Notes: generated by a model not told the origin, from the letters alone. DNA of 64,000 bases from Mucinivorans hirudinis (GCA_000723505.1 HG934468.1:310001-374000), one strand, 5' to 3'. Positions 46,008 to 55,222 are shown, numbered from the stretch's first letter. Program-made: numbers and translations.

Positions 46008-47363
46008 CTATTTTGAGCATTTATCACTAATACAAATGGATGAGAAGGGAGTGGCAAATAGACTCTCATAGGTATCAATGGCATAGGTATCCATCATTCC
46101 AGCTATATAATCAGACGCTGTGCGTGCAAATTTTTTCATCTTAATATCATCAGTATCGCCTACTTCAATCTTAGGTCGATAATCAGGTGATAAAAGCTGT
46201 CCATTTTTATTTGCATTCATATCCGTATACAGTTCAAAAAGGCTTTTTATTACCTTTGCTCCTCGCTCTTCATATAGGGCAATGTTTGGATGACGCGTCA
46301 CCCCTTTGAATATCTTTTTAGCCAATATTTTACATAATGGCTTGCTTTTATATAGTGTTAATTCACGATTTCCAGCAATAGTTCCATGCTCGATAGCCTC
46401 ACTTTCATCGATGGTCTTTAGAGCTGTGTCACAGATAAAATAATTAGTTAACATTGAAATAAGTGTTTTTCTGAACACTTGAGAATATTCTTGAAGATTA
46501 TTATGTGACGATGATTTATTAGCTTTGTTCTGAGCCTTCTTCACAAGCATAGACATTTCCCTCGCAGCAGATTCACGTTCCTCATCACTAAACTTCGCAA
46601 TACTATGATCTTTGATCTGCATTTCATAGAGTATTTCGTCAATAGTGAAATATCCTTGACTAAGTGCATCCTCTAAGTCATGTACTGCATAAGCAATGTC
46701 ATCAGCCAATTCTATAATCTGGACATCAAGCGTTCTTACATTAGTCAATTGATTGGCTTTTCTAAAGGTTTCAAGCATATCATAATCTTCGGCATACATA
46801 AACTTTTTAATTCCAGGAGCTTCCTTTACTATATATTTATTTATGGCGAGCAATGTGCGATAAGACAAATTAAGTCCTGTAAACTCAGGATCCTTCTTTT
46901 CCAAAGAACGAAGTACCCGATAGTTTTGGGCATTTCCTTCAAAACACATCTCCATAGGTGATAAAAGTTCGTTCAATACTCTCTCTCCTTTATGACCAAA
47001 AGCTGGATGACCGATATCGTGAGCCAAAGCAGCTGCATCAAGTAGGAACATGTCATTTAGTGTAGTATCACGTTTATAACAATCCTTATCTAGTTGCCAC
47101 CTAATTCCTTTAGCAATTTGTGCTACCTCCAAACTGTGGGTCAACCTGTTTCTGAAAAAAGCACTTGTTTCAATCCCAAGAATCTGCATTTTTCCTTGTA
47201 GCCGGCGAAAAGCTGCACTATACAGTATACGGGCATAATCACGCTGGTAAGGATTACGAGTATGATATCCCTTTAATCCATGCTCTCGTTCGGAAATTTT
47301 AGCTGTATGAATGAGCTTATCCTGACGTTTTATCTCTTTTATATCTTCTGCATTGAAATTCAT
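46008..47363 (-). CDS. dgt: dGTP triphosphohydrolase (dGTPase), likely defence cargo
   Basis: 451 residues. HD-domain dNTPase: RRLQGKMQILGIETSAFFRN, HSLEVAQIAKGI (first His, near residue 76), the HD pair in LAHDIGHPAFGHKGERVLNE (near 114), and the final Asp in IELADDIAYAVHDLEDAL. It cleaves dGTP to deoxyguanosine and triphosphate. Chromosomal dgt exists for nucleotide balance, but some dGTPases act against phage by depleting dNTPs; lying inside a conjugative transposon, AT-rich, between the DUF3873 gene and the tra operon, with its own promoter and near Gabija, this one is best explained as defence cargo. That role is inference. Confidence 0.9.
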   Translation of the reverse strand: MNFNAEDIKEIKRQDKLIHTAKISEREHGLKGYHTRNPYQRDYARILYSAAFRRLQGKMQILGIETSAFFRNRLTHSLEVAQIAKGIRWQLDKDCYKRDTTLNDMFLLDAAALAHDIGHPAFGHKGERVLNELLSPMEMCFEGNAQNYRVLRSLEKKDPEFTGLNLSYRTLLAINKYIVKEAPGIKKFMYAEDYDMLETFRKANQLTNVRTLDVQIIELADDIAYAVHDLEDALSQGYFTIDEILYEMQIKDHSIAKFSDEERESAAREMSMLVKKAQNKANKSSSHNNLQEYSQVFRKTLISMLTNYFICDTALKTIDESEAIEHGTIAGNRELTLYKSKPLCKILAKKIFKGVTRHPNIALYEERGAKVIKSLFELYTDMNANKNGQLLSPDYRPKIEVGDTDDIKMKKFARTASDYIAGMMDTYAIDTYESLFATPFSSICISDKCSK

Positions 47364-47416
47364 ATTATTTTCATAAGTAGTTTAAAGTTTATGTATATAA
47401 ACACATTGTTTAACTG

Positions 47417-47447
47417 CAAAGTTAATAACAAAAAAGCACCCAACAAA
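47417..47447 (-). promoter_or_regulatory. Promoter of the dGTPase gene
   Basis: Minus strand: TTTG (47447-47444), 19 nt, TAACTTTG (47424-47417); ATG 54 nt further on. A full match, and its -33 box sits inside the loop of the tra operon terminator. Confidence 0.82.
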
Positions 47448-47463
47448 ATAATATTGGGTGCTT
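47430..47463 (-). terminator. Terminator of the tra operon
   Basis: GCACCCAA (47436-47443) pairs with TTGGGTGC (47454-47461); on the minus strand it is followed by TTTTTT-G. It lies 24 nt after the traQ stop and is symmetric enough to work in both directions. Confidence 0.85.
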
Positions 47464-47486
47464 TTAATCAGTTCATTGCAAAATTT

Positions 47487-47918
47487 TTACTCCTCTTTAT
47501 CTGAATCATTCTGAAACGAAATTGAGAGGTCATATCGCTGCCCGAAATTGTCCCAGATGTAGATGTCTATCTGCTGCTGGTCGGTGCAGTGCGAGGTGTA
47601 GTATAGGCGAAAGGTCTCTTTGTTCAGCTTGTAGATGTCGTTGGGAGCGAAGACCAAGCCCTCATCGTTGCGGAGTTCGCCTTTGCCGTCGGGTTGGAAG
47701 TAGCCGATGTAGAATTGTGCATCGGCATAGTTGCCCGATTTGTGGAGTTGGCAGCGGATTTCGGCTGTTTCGCCTTTGACGATACGTTTCTGCACAGGCA
47801 TCGTAGATAGAGAGAAGTCGTACATTTGTTGAATGTCGAGTTTGTCGCTGCACGATGTGAGCGAAAAGATAGTACCACAAACACAGGTGGCAATCAGTAT
47901 AATAAATGCAATTTTCAT
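47487..47918 (-). CDS. traQ: Conjugative transposon protein TraQ (DUF3872)
   Basis: 143 residues with a lipoprotein signal (IAFIILIATCVCGTIFSLTSC) and a beta-rich mature part (ETAEIRCQLHKSGNYADAQF, YIGYFQPDGKGELRNDEGLV, QIDIYIWDNFGQRYDLSISF) characteristic of DUF3872/TraQ of the CTnDOT family. Last gene of the tra operon, 8 nt after traO. traP, usually between them, is missing. Confidence 0.85.
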   Translation of the reverse strand: MKIAFIILIATCVCGTIFSLTSCSDKLDIQQMYDFSLSTMPVQKRIVKGETAEIRCQLHKSGNYADAQFYIGYFQPDGKGELRNDEGLVFAPNDIYKLNKETFRLYYTSHCTDQQQIDIYIWDNFGQRYDLSISFQNDSDKEE

Positions 47919-47926
47919 AGTTCCTA

Positions 47927-48490
47927 TTAGTTTATGATGAATTTCAGCCCTACGCCAAATTGCGTATGGAAATGCCCAATGGAGCTGCCCCAGAGTATTC
48001 GCTCTCGTGCGTTTACAAGTAGCACCAAACGGTCGGATAGATAGGTTTCGAGTTCCAACGTTATAGCTCCGCCATAGATAAAGGCATCTTGGTTGCGGAG
48101 TGTTGCACCGTCAAAGAGTAGTTTTTCGCTCCAATTGCTCGTTTCGTAACCTGCGAGTGCCGAGCCGCCAATGCTCAAAAAGAGTGTTTTTGAGGCGTCA
48201 GAGAGAAATTTCACATAGTAGCCTGCTTCGCCTGTAAACTGCGTTTTGGGGATGTAAATATCCTTGTAGGCGTACTCTTTGCTCAAATACTCCCCTGCGA
48301 ACACCCAACGGTTGCCGTTTTTTGTGTAGGTTGAAATGCCTGCTCCGAAGTAGTAGTTGGTGGGCTTCTGAACGCCATCGACAAAGCCACCTCTGAGTTC
48401 TATTCCTTTCATTTTCGGGAGATAGCGTTGGGCGTGTGCCTGCCCACATAGGGCAAGCAACACAACCAAAATCATTAGATAACGTTTCAT
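47927..48490 (-). CDS. traO: Conjugative transposon protein TraO
   Basis: 187 residues. Signal peptide (RYLMILVVLLALCGQAHAQ) and an outer-membrane beta-barrel-like mature domain (GIELRGGFVDGVQKPTNYYF, LFLSIGGSALAGYETSNWSE, ITLELETYLSDRLVLLVNAR, ending FGVGLKFIIN with the C-terminal aromatic/hydrophobic pattern). Part of the CTnDOT-type mating apparatus. Two nt after traN. Confidence 0.9.
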   Translation of the reverse strand: MKRYLMILVVLLALCGQAHAQRYLPKMKGIELRGGFVDGVQKPTNYYFGAGISTYTKNGNRWVFAGEYLSKEYAYKDIYIPKTQFTGEAGYYVKFLSDASKTLFLSIGGSALAGYETSNWSEKLLFDGATLRNQDAFIYGGAITLELETYLSDRLVLLVNARERILWGSSIGHFHTQFGVGLKFIIN

Positions 48491-48492
48491 AG

Positions 48493-49410
48493 TTATTTCA
48501 CTTTGAGCTCGTTAATAACTCTTGCACGCACGATGTCCTCGTTCTCAATGATGAACGATTGATGACGACCGCCCGACTTCTCGTGAAGCTCCACGACCAA
48601 CTGTTTGTCGTCAGGAATGGTGAATTTCTCCATTGTGAATACCGTTCGCTCATCTTTATTGCCTGCAATGCGTGTGGCATAGTTGTAGGCTCTCAAAGGG
48701 AAAATTACCTGCTCCTGAATGGCGGTACGTTTGGCGACTTTCTTGTCAACAATCTTAAACACAATGAAATCCACATCGAAAGGCACATTGGAGGTGTTGC
48801 GGATCTGCGTATGGAAATAGAGCAAACCGTTGTGGGTGTATAGCCCTTTCAGCAGATACTGAATACCAAAAGACTTTGAGCCGATATGCTTCACCTCACG
48901 GTTGTCGTTCTTGTGAATGGACTTCATAATCAGGTGCACGAGCTTTGGAGACTCGCTGCCGAGCTCCTCCAGATAGATGTCTAAGGCATTATTTGGGCGA
49001 TTGACCGTACTGCCATCGTGGATAAAGTCTTTCATCTCAATATTGAGCAGTAGTGGTTCATCAGCATATTTTACATTAAAAGTGTAAAAACTGCCGCTCT
49101 CGGTAATCACCGAAAAGTTGGTTTCGGTGCGGAAATTCTTAACCGTTGCTTTTACACGGATAACATTTTCCGCTCCGTCTGCCTTGCCTGCAATGAGGTT
49201 TGGTGAGCCCAAATCGACATATCGCACTGCCGAGGGGAAGATGATGTGGACGGTTTTATCATACGTCACCTCGATACCGTGAGGCGGTATCATTCGGTCA
49301 AACGTTACTTTTTTGGTCAGACCGTGATAGAGGTCGCCTGTTGTCTCTTGTGCGTTTGCTGCACCGATTACGCCCAGCATCAGGGCAATTGCTAACATTA
49401 CTTTTTTCAT
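48493..49410 (-). CDS. traN: Conjugative transposon protein TraN (VirB9-like)
   Basis: 305 residues from MKKVMLAIALMLGVIGAANA (signal peptide). Mature part: VTFDRMIPPHGIEVTYDKTV, HIIFPSAVRYVDLGSPNLIA, LYFHTQIRNTSNVPFDVDFI. TraN of the CTnDOT family is the outer-membrane-core protein comparable to VirB9. The ATG at 49410 is chosen because the leader motif CCACTAAAATCCACAGTAAA ends directly before it; a longer frame to 49446 would translate the leader hairpin. Confidence 0.92.
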   Translation of the reverse strand: MKKVMLAIALMLGVIGAANAQETTGDLYHGLTKKVTFDRMIPPHGIEVTYDKTVHIIFPSAVRYVDLGSPNLIAGKADGAENVIRVKATVKNFRTETNFSVITESGSFYTFNVKYADEPLLLNIEMKDFIHDGSTVNRPNNALDIYLEELGSESPKLVHLIMKSIHKNDNREVKHIGSKSFGIQYLLKGLYTHNGLLYFHTQIRNTSNVPFDVDFIVFKIVDKKVAKRTAIQEQVIFPLRAYNYATRIAGNKDERTVFTMEKFTIPDDKQLVVELHEKSGGRHQSFIIENEDIVRARVINELKVK

Positions 49411-49418
49411 TTTTACTG

Positions 49419-49444
49419 TGGATTTTAGTGGGAGGCATTGCCTC
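49419..49444 (-). promoter_or_regulatory. CTn leader element upstream of traN
   Basis: Minus strand: palindrome GAGGCAATGCCTC (49432-49444) then CCACTAAAATCCA (49419-49431), eight nt before the traN ATG. The same architecture, with compensating changes in both arms of the palindrome (GGGTCAATGACCC), is at 10777-10806. Confidence 0.65.
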
Positions 49445-49465
49445 ATTTGTTTGTAATAAATGTTT

Positions 49466-49705
49466 TTAATTTTTCTGTTGATAAAGCATCAGGTTGTACC
49501 CTGCTTTGAGGTGGACTTTGATAATCCGCATCTTTTTGGCGATGTACTGCGAAGTGCCTTGTATCGCCCCTTTGCCAAGGTCGGTGAGCAGTTGGTCGCC
49601 TGCACTCTGTTGCGAGATGTTGATGGAGCTGCCCAATCCTGCACCCATATTGGCGGCAACCTCTTTAATGGCACTCATCTCCATCGAGCCGGGGATGAAA
49701 ATGCC
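49466..49705 (-). CDS. traM: TraM, exon 2 (C-terminal 79 residues)
   Basis: Continues exon 1 (52209-53321) after removal of the group II intron 49706-52208. Begins GIFIPGSMEMSAIKEVAANM and ends KVHLKAGYNLMLYQQKN, the VirB10-like C-terminal region of TraM. Exon 1 has exactly 371 codons, so the spliced frame is continuous (D-G-Q-E / G-I-F-I-P), giving 450 residues, the usual TraM size. The open frame that continues upstream to 49831 is intron sequence. Confidence 0.9.
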   Translation of the reverse strand, partial: GIFIPGSMEMSAIKEVAANMGAGLGSSINISQQSAGDQLLTDLGKGAIQGTSQYIAKKMRIIKVHLKAGYNLMLYQQKN

Positions 49706-52208
49706 GTAGGCTAAGCATCCGCTGCCAGTCACCACATTTCTGTGGTAGGATTGCGGATACTCGCCCCCGAACCGTACGTACATGTCTCCACGTATACGGC
49801 TCTCCATTAATATCATCAGCCTAATTGTCATGTACCCTCTTGTTACAGTGCTCGCATACTACCAGAGTTTTACGGTTCTTTTTCATCATTAAACGTTCCC
49901 AGTCTTTTTCACCTTTCAATTTCTTGATGTTTTTGACTTGGAACATAACGACTTCACCATTTGCTCCGCAGAGTTCACATTTGCGGGTTTGCAGTCTTTT
50001 TATTAGACTGGGCTCCTTTTGAATGTATCTGCTTGGCAGTAAATCACTGTAAAGGATTTTTGGACACTTTTTCTTGCGTTTGAATCCTTCATTATAGAAT
50101 TTCCGATATTTAGTTACTCCTTTTTCATCATTATATGGTATTGCAAACTCTTTATTTATTTTGAACTTGTTTATTACCTTACTGACAGAGCTTTCAAGTT
50201 TACCGGAGAAAGTTTTATACATACTGTACTCCATAATGTGGTAGAAAGAATTTATGTATCCACTATTGTTTGCTAAAGAGTAGTAATTGTAGAACCCTCT
50301 GATTTCTGCGTTGTATTTGTCCAGTATATCCAGTAGACTATAGTTTATGAGAAATTTTCTTGCTTTTGACTCCCATGCTTCCTTCCCTTTCGGGTAGGTG
50401 TATTGTATCGCATCATAGCTTTCTAATTTCTGCCTAATAGTATCTGTAGTGATATACAGTACGACTTTACCATTGAACGCACGCTTTAGTATTCCATTCT
50501 TATCTCTTTTGGTATCGTATGATTTACGCACAAAGATGTCGTATCCCAGAAATTTTGCCGGTTCTTTCGCATTGGTTATCAGAGTTTTTTCTGCGGACAA
50601 TTCCAATTTCAGACAATTCTCCATATATTGAGAAATATCCTTTTTGAGTTGGATACAATCTGCTTTACTACCCGTAATTCCAATTAGAAAGTCATCAGCA
50701 TATCTGACGTATTTTAATCGTCTGTACCTATCATCCATTTCGTTACCATGTGGAATTTTTGTTCTTTCTTTCTCAATTTCTCGAATGGAAGAGGCTAATT
50801 GCTTTCTTACATTCGGATCTTTTTCGATTTTAAGCTTTGTAGACAGCCGACCTTTTCGCACTGTTAATGTGCCGCTTCTCGTATCTAATCTCCTTTTCTT
50901 TCCACAATCGAAGTTTTGGATATACTCTTTCATGTATTTGTCGAACTTGTCAAGGTAGATATTAGCCAATATTGGGCTAATGATACCTCCTTGAGGTGTT
51001 CCACTATACGTTCTATGAAATGTCCAGTCTTCGACGTACCCCGCATTCAAGAACTTTCTGATGAGATTTATAAACCGTTCATCATCAACCCTTTCTTTCA
51101 GTATATTTATCAATATTTGATGATTTATATTGTCGAAGAAGCCTTTTATATCTCCTTCGATAAACCATTTTACACCACTGAATGTGTTTTGAATGTTTGA
51201 CAATGCAGTATGACAACTTCTTTTTGGTCTAAACCCATGAGAAGAATATTCAAAGTATCCTTCATATATGGCTTCCAATACCATTCTTATGACTTCCTGC
51301 ACTAATTTGTCTTCAAAAGAGGGTATTCCAAGTGGGCGTTTTTTGCCGTTTTTCTTTGGAATATAAACCCTCTTTGAAGGGTGTGGTTGGTACGTCTCAT
51401 TTTTGAGCGTATCAATTAGATTTTCGATTCGAGACAAACTCATTTGGTCAGCAGTCCTTCCATCTAACCCTTTAGTCATATTCCCTTGATTTGCATATAT
51501 GTTCTGATAAGCAACATAATACATCTCTTCGTTGAACATGATACGGTAAAGACGGTTGTACTTATAAGCCGAATTATCGCTATGTCCCATTAGACTGTTT
51601 AATACTTTCTCCGAATTTCTCATAATGTCTCTCACATTTTTCATTAATTGTATTAAAGATATTAACTGCTCCCCTTCGCCATGTACGAGGCTTTCCCTCG
51701 CTCAGACTACTACGAGAGCTCCGTTACCATGCTGGATATTCAGAGGCTTCACCTCATAGCCCTTAGGCATTCCAGTTTAGGTAATCCTCGTTTAGTTGTG
51801 TAATAACTTAGCTTGATGAATTGTCGGATACGACTTTCGTCCTTTTATGCTTATTGCAATTGCGTCGTGATAAGTTCCATTGCTCTAACCTCCAAGAGGG
51901 TAAGGTAGAGTATCACGATTAAACGTTATTGTCTAAATTCTTTCAGTCAATATTAACTGCCTTACGTTTTAGCTTACGGTCTAACCGCTCAGACTATCGT
52001 TCAATCAATCCAGATTTTATCCTCATATTCATCGTTTCATCTTGCCATTCAGTCGCAACTTGGCAATTAGTTGACTTATGGCTTTCCTGACATGCTACAC
52101 TCCCTGTCGCGTTTCCTTGAACAGATAAGTCAGTTGATGATAGGTTTTTCGAACACTAACCTAATCTCTTGCCAAAGAGATATTTATTACACACCCTTAC
52201 GAGCGCAG
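49706..52208 (-). mobile_element. Group II intron in traM (2503 nt, with encoded reverse transcriptase)
   Basis: 3' end: domain V GAGCCGTATACGTGGAGACA... at 49769-49802 (AGC triad, GUAC-type distal stem closing with CGGTTC), then a domain VI stem (ATCCGC/GCGGAT, CCAC/GTGG) and the end CCTAC before GGC of exon 2. 5' end: exon CAAGAG followed by CTGCG, not the usual GTGYG. The intron contains CTCTTG at 51893-51898 in the loop of a hairpin (CTCTA-CCT / AGG-TTAGAG), exactly complementary to CAAGAG: EBS1 pairing with IBS1. Family conservation of TraM and exact codon phase agree with these borders. Confidence 0.9.
49821..51644 (-). CDS. ltrA: Group II intron reverse transcriptase/maturase with HNH domain (traM intron)
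   Basis: 607 residues. RT core: MTKGLDGRTADQMSLSRIEN, KKNGKKRPLGIPSFEDKLVQ, FEYSSHGFRPKRSCHTALSN, WFIEGDIKGFFDNINHQIL, GTPQGGIISPILANIYLDKF, catalytic RYADDFLIGITGSKAD, KFLGYDIFVRKS. C-terminal maturase region and a Cys-rich HNH-type end (CELCGANGEVVMFQVKN, LVVCEHCNKRVHDN). It splices and remobilises its intron. Stop lies about 20 nt before domain V. Intact. Confidence 0.93.
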   Translation of the reverse strand: MKNVRDIMRNSEKVLNSLMGHSDNSAYKYNRLYRIMFNEEMYYVAYQNIYANQGNMTKGLDGRTADQMSLSRIENLIDTLKNETYQPHPSKRVYIPKKNGKKRPLGIPSFEDKLVQEVIRMVLEAIYEGYFEYSSHGFRPKRSCHTALSNIQNTFSGVKWFIEGDIKGFFDNINHQILINILKERVDDERFINLIRKFLNAGYVEDWTFHRTYSGTPQGGIISPILANIYLDKFDKYMKEYIQNFDCGKKRRLDTRSGTLTVRKGRLSTKLKIEKDPNVRKQLASSIREIEKERTKIPHGNEMDDRYRRLKYVRYADDFLIGITGSKADCIQLKKDISQYMENCLKLELSAEKTLITNAKEPAKFLGYDIFVRKSYDTKRDKNGILKRAFNGKVVLYITTDTIRQKLESYDAIQYTYPKGKEAWESKARKFLINYSLLDILDKYNAEIRGFYNYYSLANNSGYINSFYHIMEYSMYKTFSGKLESSVSKVINKFKINKEFAIPYNDEKGVTKYRKFYNEGFKRKKKCPKILYSDLLPSRYIQKEPSLIKRLQTRKCELCGANGEVVMFQVKNIKKLKGEKDWERLMMKKNRKTLVVCEHCNKRVHDN

Positions 52209-53321
52209 CTCTTGTCCGTCGGAGTCGATAACCGTCAGTGTTACAGGGATAATCAAACCCTCGTATTCGAGTGAGGTTATCGAGATACCGAGCCGTTCGC
52301 CTTGAATCTTCGCCATCCCGGTAACGAGTGCATTGCGAGGGACAATAGTTTCGCCTGCTCTCATCGGTTCGAGTAGTCGCATTCTGACTGCTTGACCATC
52401 CGTGATGGTTTGGTTATCGTGAATGCACGCTTTAATCGTGTTCTTCTCCGATTTACCCTCCGTGCCGACTGCTGTATGGAAACCCATATTTCGCTCCTGC
52501 GAGTAATCGGCTATGAATTCCGAGTCGCTAACAGGTTGCGTAAGCCCCGACACAATCCGCTGCTGAACTTGACCGATAGGGGTCATTTGAGCCTTGCCGT
52601 TCTTGTAGGCTTCTACGGGTTTGGCGGTTTCAGTTACCGAGACAGTGGGCTGAGTCGGTGGCGTTGCTCCACTTTGACCTGACGGCAGATATTTAGCAGC
52701 CAATTCGTAGGACTTCTCCATAAGAGCAAGTTGCTCATCCATTGCGTTGCGTGGCGATTCTGCCTGCTCCAATCGTGCATTCAGCTCCTCCAACTTCAAC
52801 CGCATCTCCTCTTTTTCAGGGTCTTCTTTGGGTGTTTCGTAGAAATTGCCCAACGTGCGGTTGATGTCTTGATAGGCATTTGCCGAGGCGTAGATGGTTT
52901 CACGAGGTCGGGAGCTTCCGCCACCACTGCCATAACTTCGCTGCGGCTCGGTGTAGGGTTCGGAATAGTCCTCTTCGTCCTCATCGTCGCTGCCGAACAT
53001 CGAAGCTAAATCCTGCATCTGAGAGCGACGCTCCTCCTGTTTGCGTTCCATAAGTTCCTGTTCGTAAGCGGATTGTTTATCTCCAACCATCTGTTTGTTG
53101 GTAGGTGAAGGAACTTCGGTGTTGTAACCTGCCTGCTCCTGCTCTTTCGCCTTATCCTCGTCAGAGGGTGCAAAAATCAGCCACATAGCCCCTACGAACA
53201 GTCCCACCATTAGCGGATAGATAAATAGCTTCTTGCGTTTCTGACGCTCCGCTTCGGTCAGCTCCTTACGGGGTTTGTCGGGCTCACTGCGAGCCTTTGT
53301 TTCAATCTTGTTCTCGTCCAT
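52209..53321 (-). CDS. traM: TraM, exon 1 (N-terminal 371 residues)
   Basis: Cytoplasmic basic N-terminus, one membrane helix (KLFIYPLMVGLFVGAMWLIF, about 30-50), a Glu/Ser/Gly-rich periplasmic stretch with coiled coil (EEMRLKLEELNARLEQAESP), then the conserved TraM domain (FHTAVGTEG, IKACIHDNQTITDGQAVRMR, LLEPMRAGETIVPRNALVTG, LTVIDSDGQE). TraM corresponds to VirB10, bridging inner and outer membrane. It ends at the intron; unspliced reading adds L-R-S and a stop. Start overlaps the traL stop by 20 bp. Confidence 0.92.
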
Positions 53322-53580
53322 TGTTGTTGAAATTAAATTGGTTAATACTATCTTTTTGTTGTAGTTTCAGCCCGTCGATGTGTTCGATTTCGATACGTTG
53401 CCCCTCGTTTTTGCCTATCTGATAGATTGCCGAAACGAAGATGTAGAGCGAGGTGATGCCAAACACAAGGAACATTACAAGGATGACTGCCAGCCGCTTT
53501 TCGGGGGTTATCCGTCCGCACAGGTGGCGAAGTTTATCTTCTGTCCAATCCTGTATTTTGATTACTATGCGGCGTATCAT
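53302..53580 (-). CDS. traL: Conjugative transposon protein TraL (DUF3989)
   Basis: 92 residues. Basic amphipathic N-terminus (RIVIKIQDWTEDKLRHLCGR), a membrane helix (LAVILVMFLVFGITSLYIFV) and a periplasmic tail. Matches small TraL/DUF3989 proteins. Overlaps traK by 4 bp and traM by 20 bp, within the tra operon. Confidence 0.85.
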   Translation of the reverse strand: MIRRIVIKIQDWTEDKLRHLCGRITPEKRLAVILVMFLVFGITSLYIFVSAIYQIGKNEGQRIEIEHIDGLKLQQKDSINQFNFNNNGREQD

Positions 53581-54200
53581 CGCTTTTGTGTTTTGATGTC
53601 CTTATTCTCGATCACCTCAAAGGCTTCGATAATAAAGCCGTGAGGGTTGTTGTCTGAGCGAACTGAGTTCAACAGGTTACATTTTGTAACCAGACTACGC
53701 TCGGTGACGTTGCTCTCACGGATAATCATCTGACGGGCGTAGGTGTTGACCTTGTACGGATATGTATCAAAGTTGCACGCTACGCTGTCCACCTGCACCA
53801 CCTGATTGACGTTGCCGGCGATAATGCGGTTGTAATAACCCTTTTCGGCAAAGTCGGTGTAGTAGTTAAATGCACTTTTGTCTGCCAAGAGCAATGCACG
53901 TTTGATGTTGCTCTCAATCGCATTTTTGTCGGGCGAGAGGGTGAAAAATAGCTCGTGAAAACGCTTGACGTGTTCTCGTGCTTCGACAGGTCGGTTTTGC
54001 GACAAGTCCTGCGATAGTGCGAGCATCAACGATTTACCACCGTCCAGTACGTAAATCTTTTGGCGTTGTGCTTCGGCAAAGGTGTAGGAGCTCCAAATGG
54101 AGTATCCCGCAATGCCTACGCACAAGCAGATGAAGATGATGGCAAAGAGGCGTATCTGCTTGAAACTTCTCTCGATGTTTTTTAATGACTTAAATTCCAT
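53577..54200 (-). CDS. traK: Conjugative transposon protein TraK (VirB8-like)
   Basis: 207 residues. MEFKSLKNIERSFKQIRLFA is the typical TraK start; membrane helix about 18-38, then a periplasmic NTF2-like domain (KSLMLALSQDLSQNRPVEAR, KRFHELFFTLSPDKNAIESN, TDFAEKGYYNRIIAGNVNQV). VirB8-like scaffold of the transfer channel. ATG at 54200. Confidence 0.92.
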   Translation of the reverse strand: MEFKSLKNIERSFKQIRLFAIIFICLCVGIAGYSIWSSYTFAEAQRQKIYVLDGGKSLMLALSQDLSQNRPVEAREHVKRFHELFFTLSPDKNAIESNIKRALLLADKSAFNYYTDFAEKGYYNRIIAGNVNQVVQVDSVACNFDTYPYKVNTYARQMIIRESNVTERSLVTKCNLLNSVRSDNNPHGFIIEAFEVIENKDIKTQKR

Positions 54201-54220
54201 TGTTTTAATCTTTTAATAAA

Positions 54221-55219
54221 TTACTTGCCTAATAGGCGGCCTGAGATATTTCCTGCTGCTGCACCTGCTCCGGCTCCTGCCATTGAGCCTGCTTTGCCAG
54301 CCGTTGAGTTGACATTCTTGCCATAATTGCCTGCACCACCCGATTGGATTATCCACCCGGCTACGGTAGGAATGGTGAAGTAGCCGATGATGCCGATAAT
54401 CATAAAGACCAGATACACACCGTTGCTCGCTTCGATTGAGAAATTCGGGTTATTCTGCAATTCGGATATATCGTTTTGGAGCATCAAGACTTGAATTTTG
54501 GCAAGTATGGAGCTGAACAAATCCGACACGGGCAACCACAAATAGACCGAAATGTAGCGTGTTATCCACTGCGTGAGGGTACTCTGAAAGCCGTCCCAGA
54601 CCGAAATAGCGAAAGCGATGGGTCCTAAAATGGCAAGGACAATCAGAAAGAATGTTCGTATCGTATCTATCACGAGTGCCGCTGCCGCAAAGAGCAGTTC
54701 GAGCAGCTCCCGAAACCAATCCCGCATCGACTTTTTCATATTATACATACCTCGTTCGATATACATTCCTGTCATCGTCATCATATCTCCCGGACTCCAG
54801 CCGAGTTCTTCCAACTGTTTGTCAAACTCCTCGTTGGAGACTAAATAAGCCGTTTCGGGATTGCGGAGCATCGCCTCGTATTCGAGTTTATCTTTCTGCT
54901 GACGATATTTGTTCATATCCATCGTCTGCGTTTCGAGCATTTGGTGCGTACCCTTGACAACAGGCGACATCACGCCGTTAATCGTCCCCAAAACAATGGA
55001 GGGGAAGAACATTATACACAGTCCAATGGCAAATGGTCGGAGCATCGGATAGACATCAATAGGTTCGGCACGAGCCAATGATTGCCACACACGTGAGGCT
55101 ACATAGAACAATGCCCCAAGCCCTGCAATACCTTTCGCTACGCCTGCCATTGTTCCGCACAGGGGCATCATCTCGGTGTAGAGATTCCGCAGAATCTCGT
55201 GTAAGTTTGAAAAGTCCAT
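54221..55219 (-). CDS. traJ: Conjugative transposon protein TraJ (VirB6-like)
   Basis: 332 residues, polytopic: hydrophobic segments around GIAGLGALFYVASRVW, MLRPFAIGLCIMFFPSIVLG, ELLFAAAALVIDTIRTFFLI, VLAILGPIAFAISVWDGF and YLVFMIIGIIGYFTIPTVAG; Ala/Gly-rich C-terminus. TraJ corresponds to VirB6, the inner-membrane channel protein. 3 nt after traI exon 2. Confidence 0.92.
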   Translation of the reverse strand: MDFSNLHEILRNLYTEMMPLCGTMAGVAKGIAGLGALFYVASRVWQSLARAEPIDVYPMLRPFAIGLCIMFFPSIVLGTINGVMSPVVKGTHQMLETQTMDMNKYRQQKDKLEYEAMLRNPETAYLVSNEEFDKQLEELGWSPGDMMTMTGMYIERGMYNMKKSMRDWFRELLELLFAAAALVIDTIRTFFLIVLAILGPIAFAISVWDGFQSTLTQWITRYISVYLWLPVSDLFSSILAKIQVLMLQNDISELQNNPNFSIEASNGVYLVFMIIGIIGYFTIPTVAGWIIQSGGAGNYGKNVNSTAGKAGSMAGAGAGAAAGNISGRLLGK

Positions 55220-55222
55220 CGC

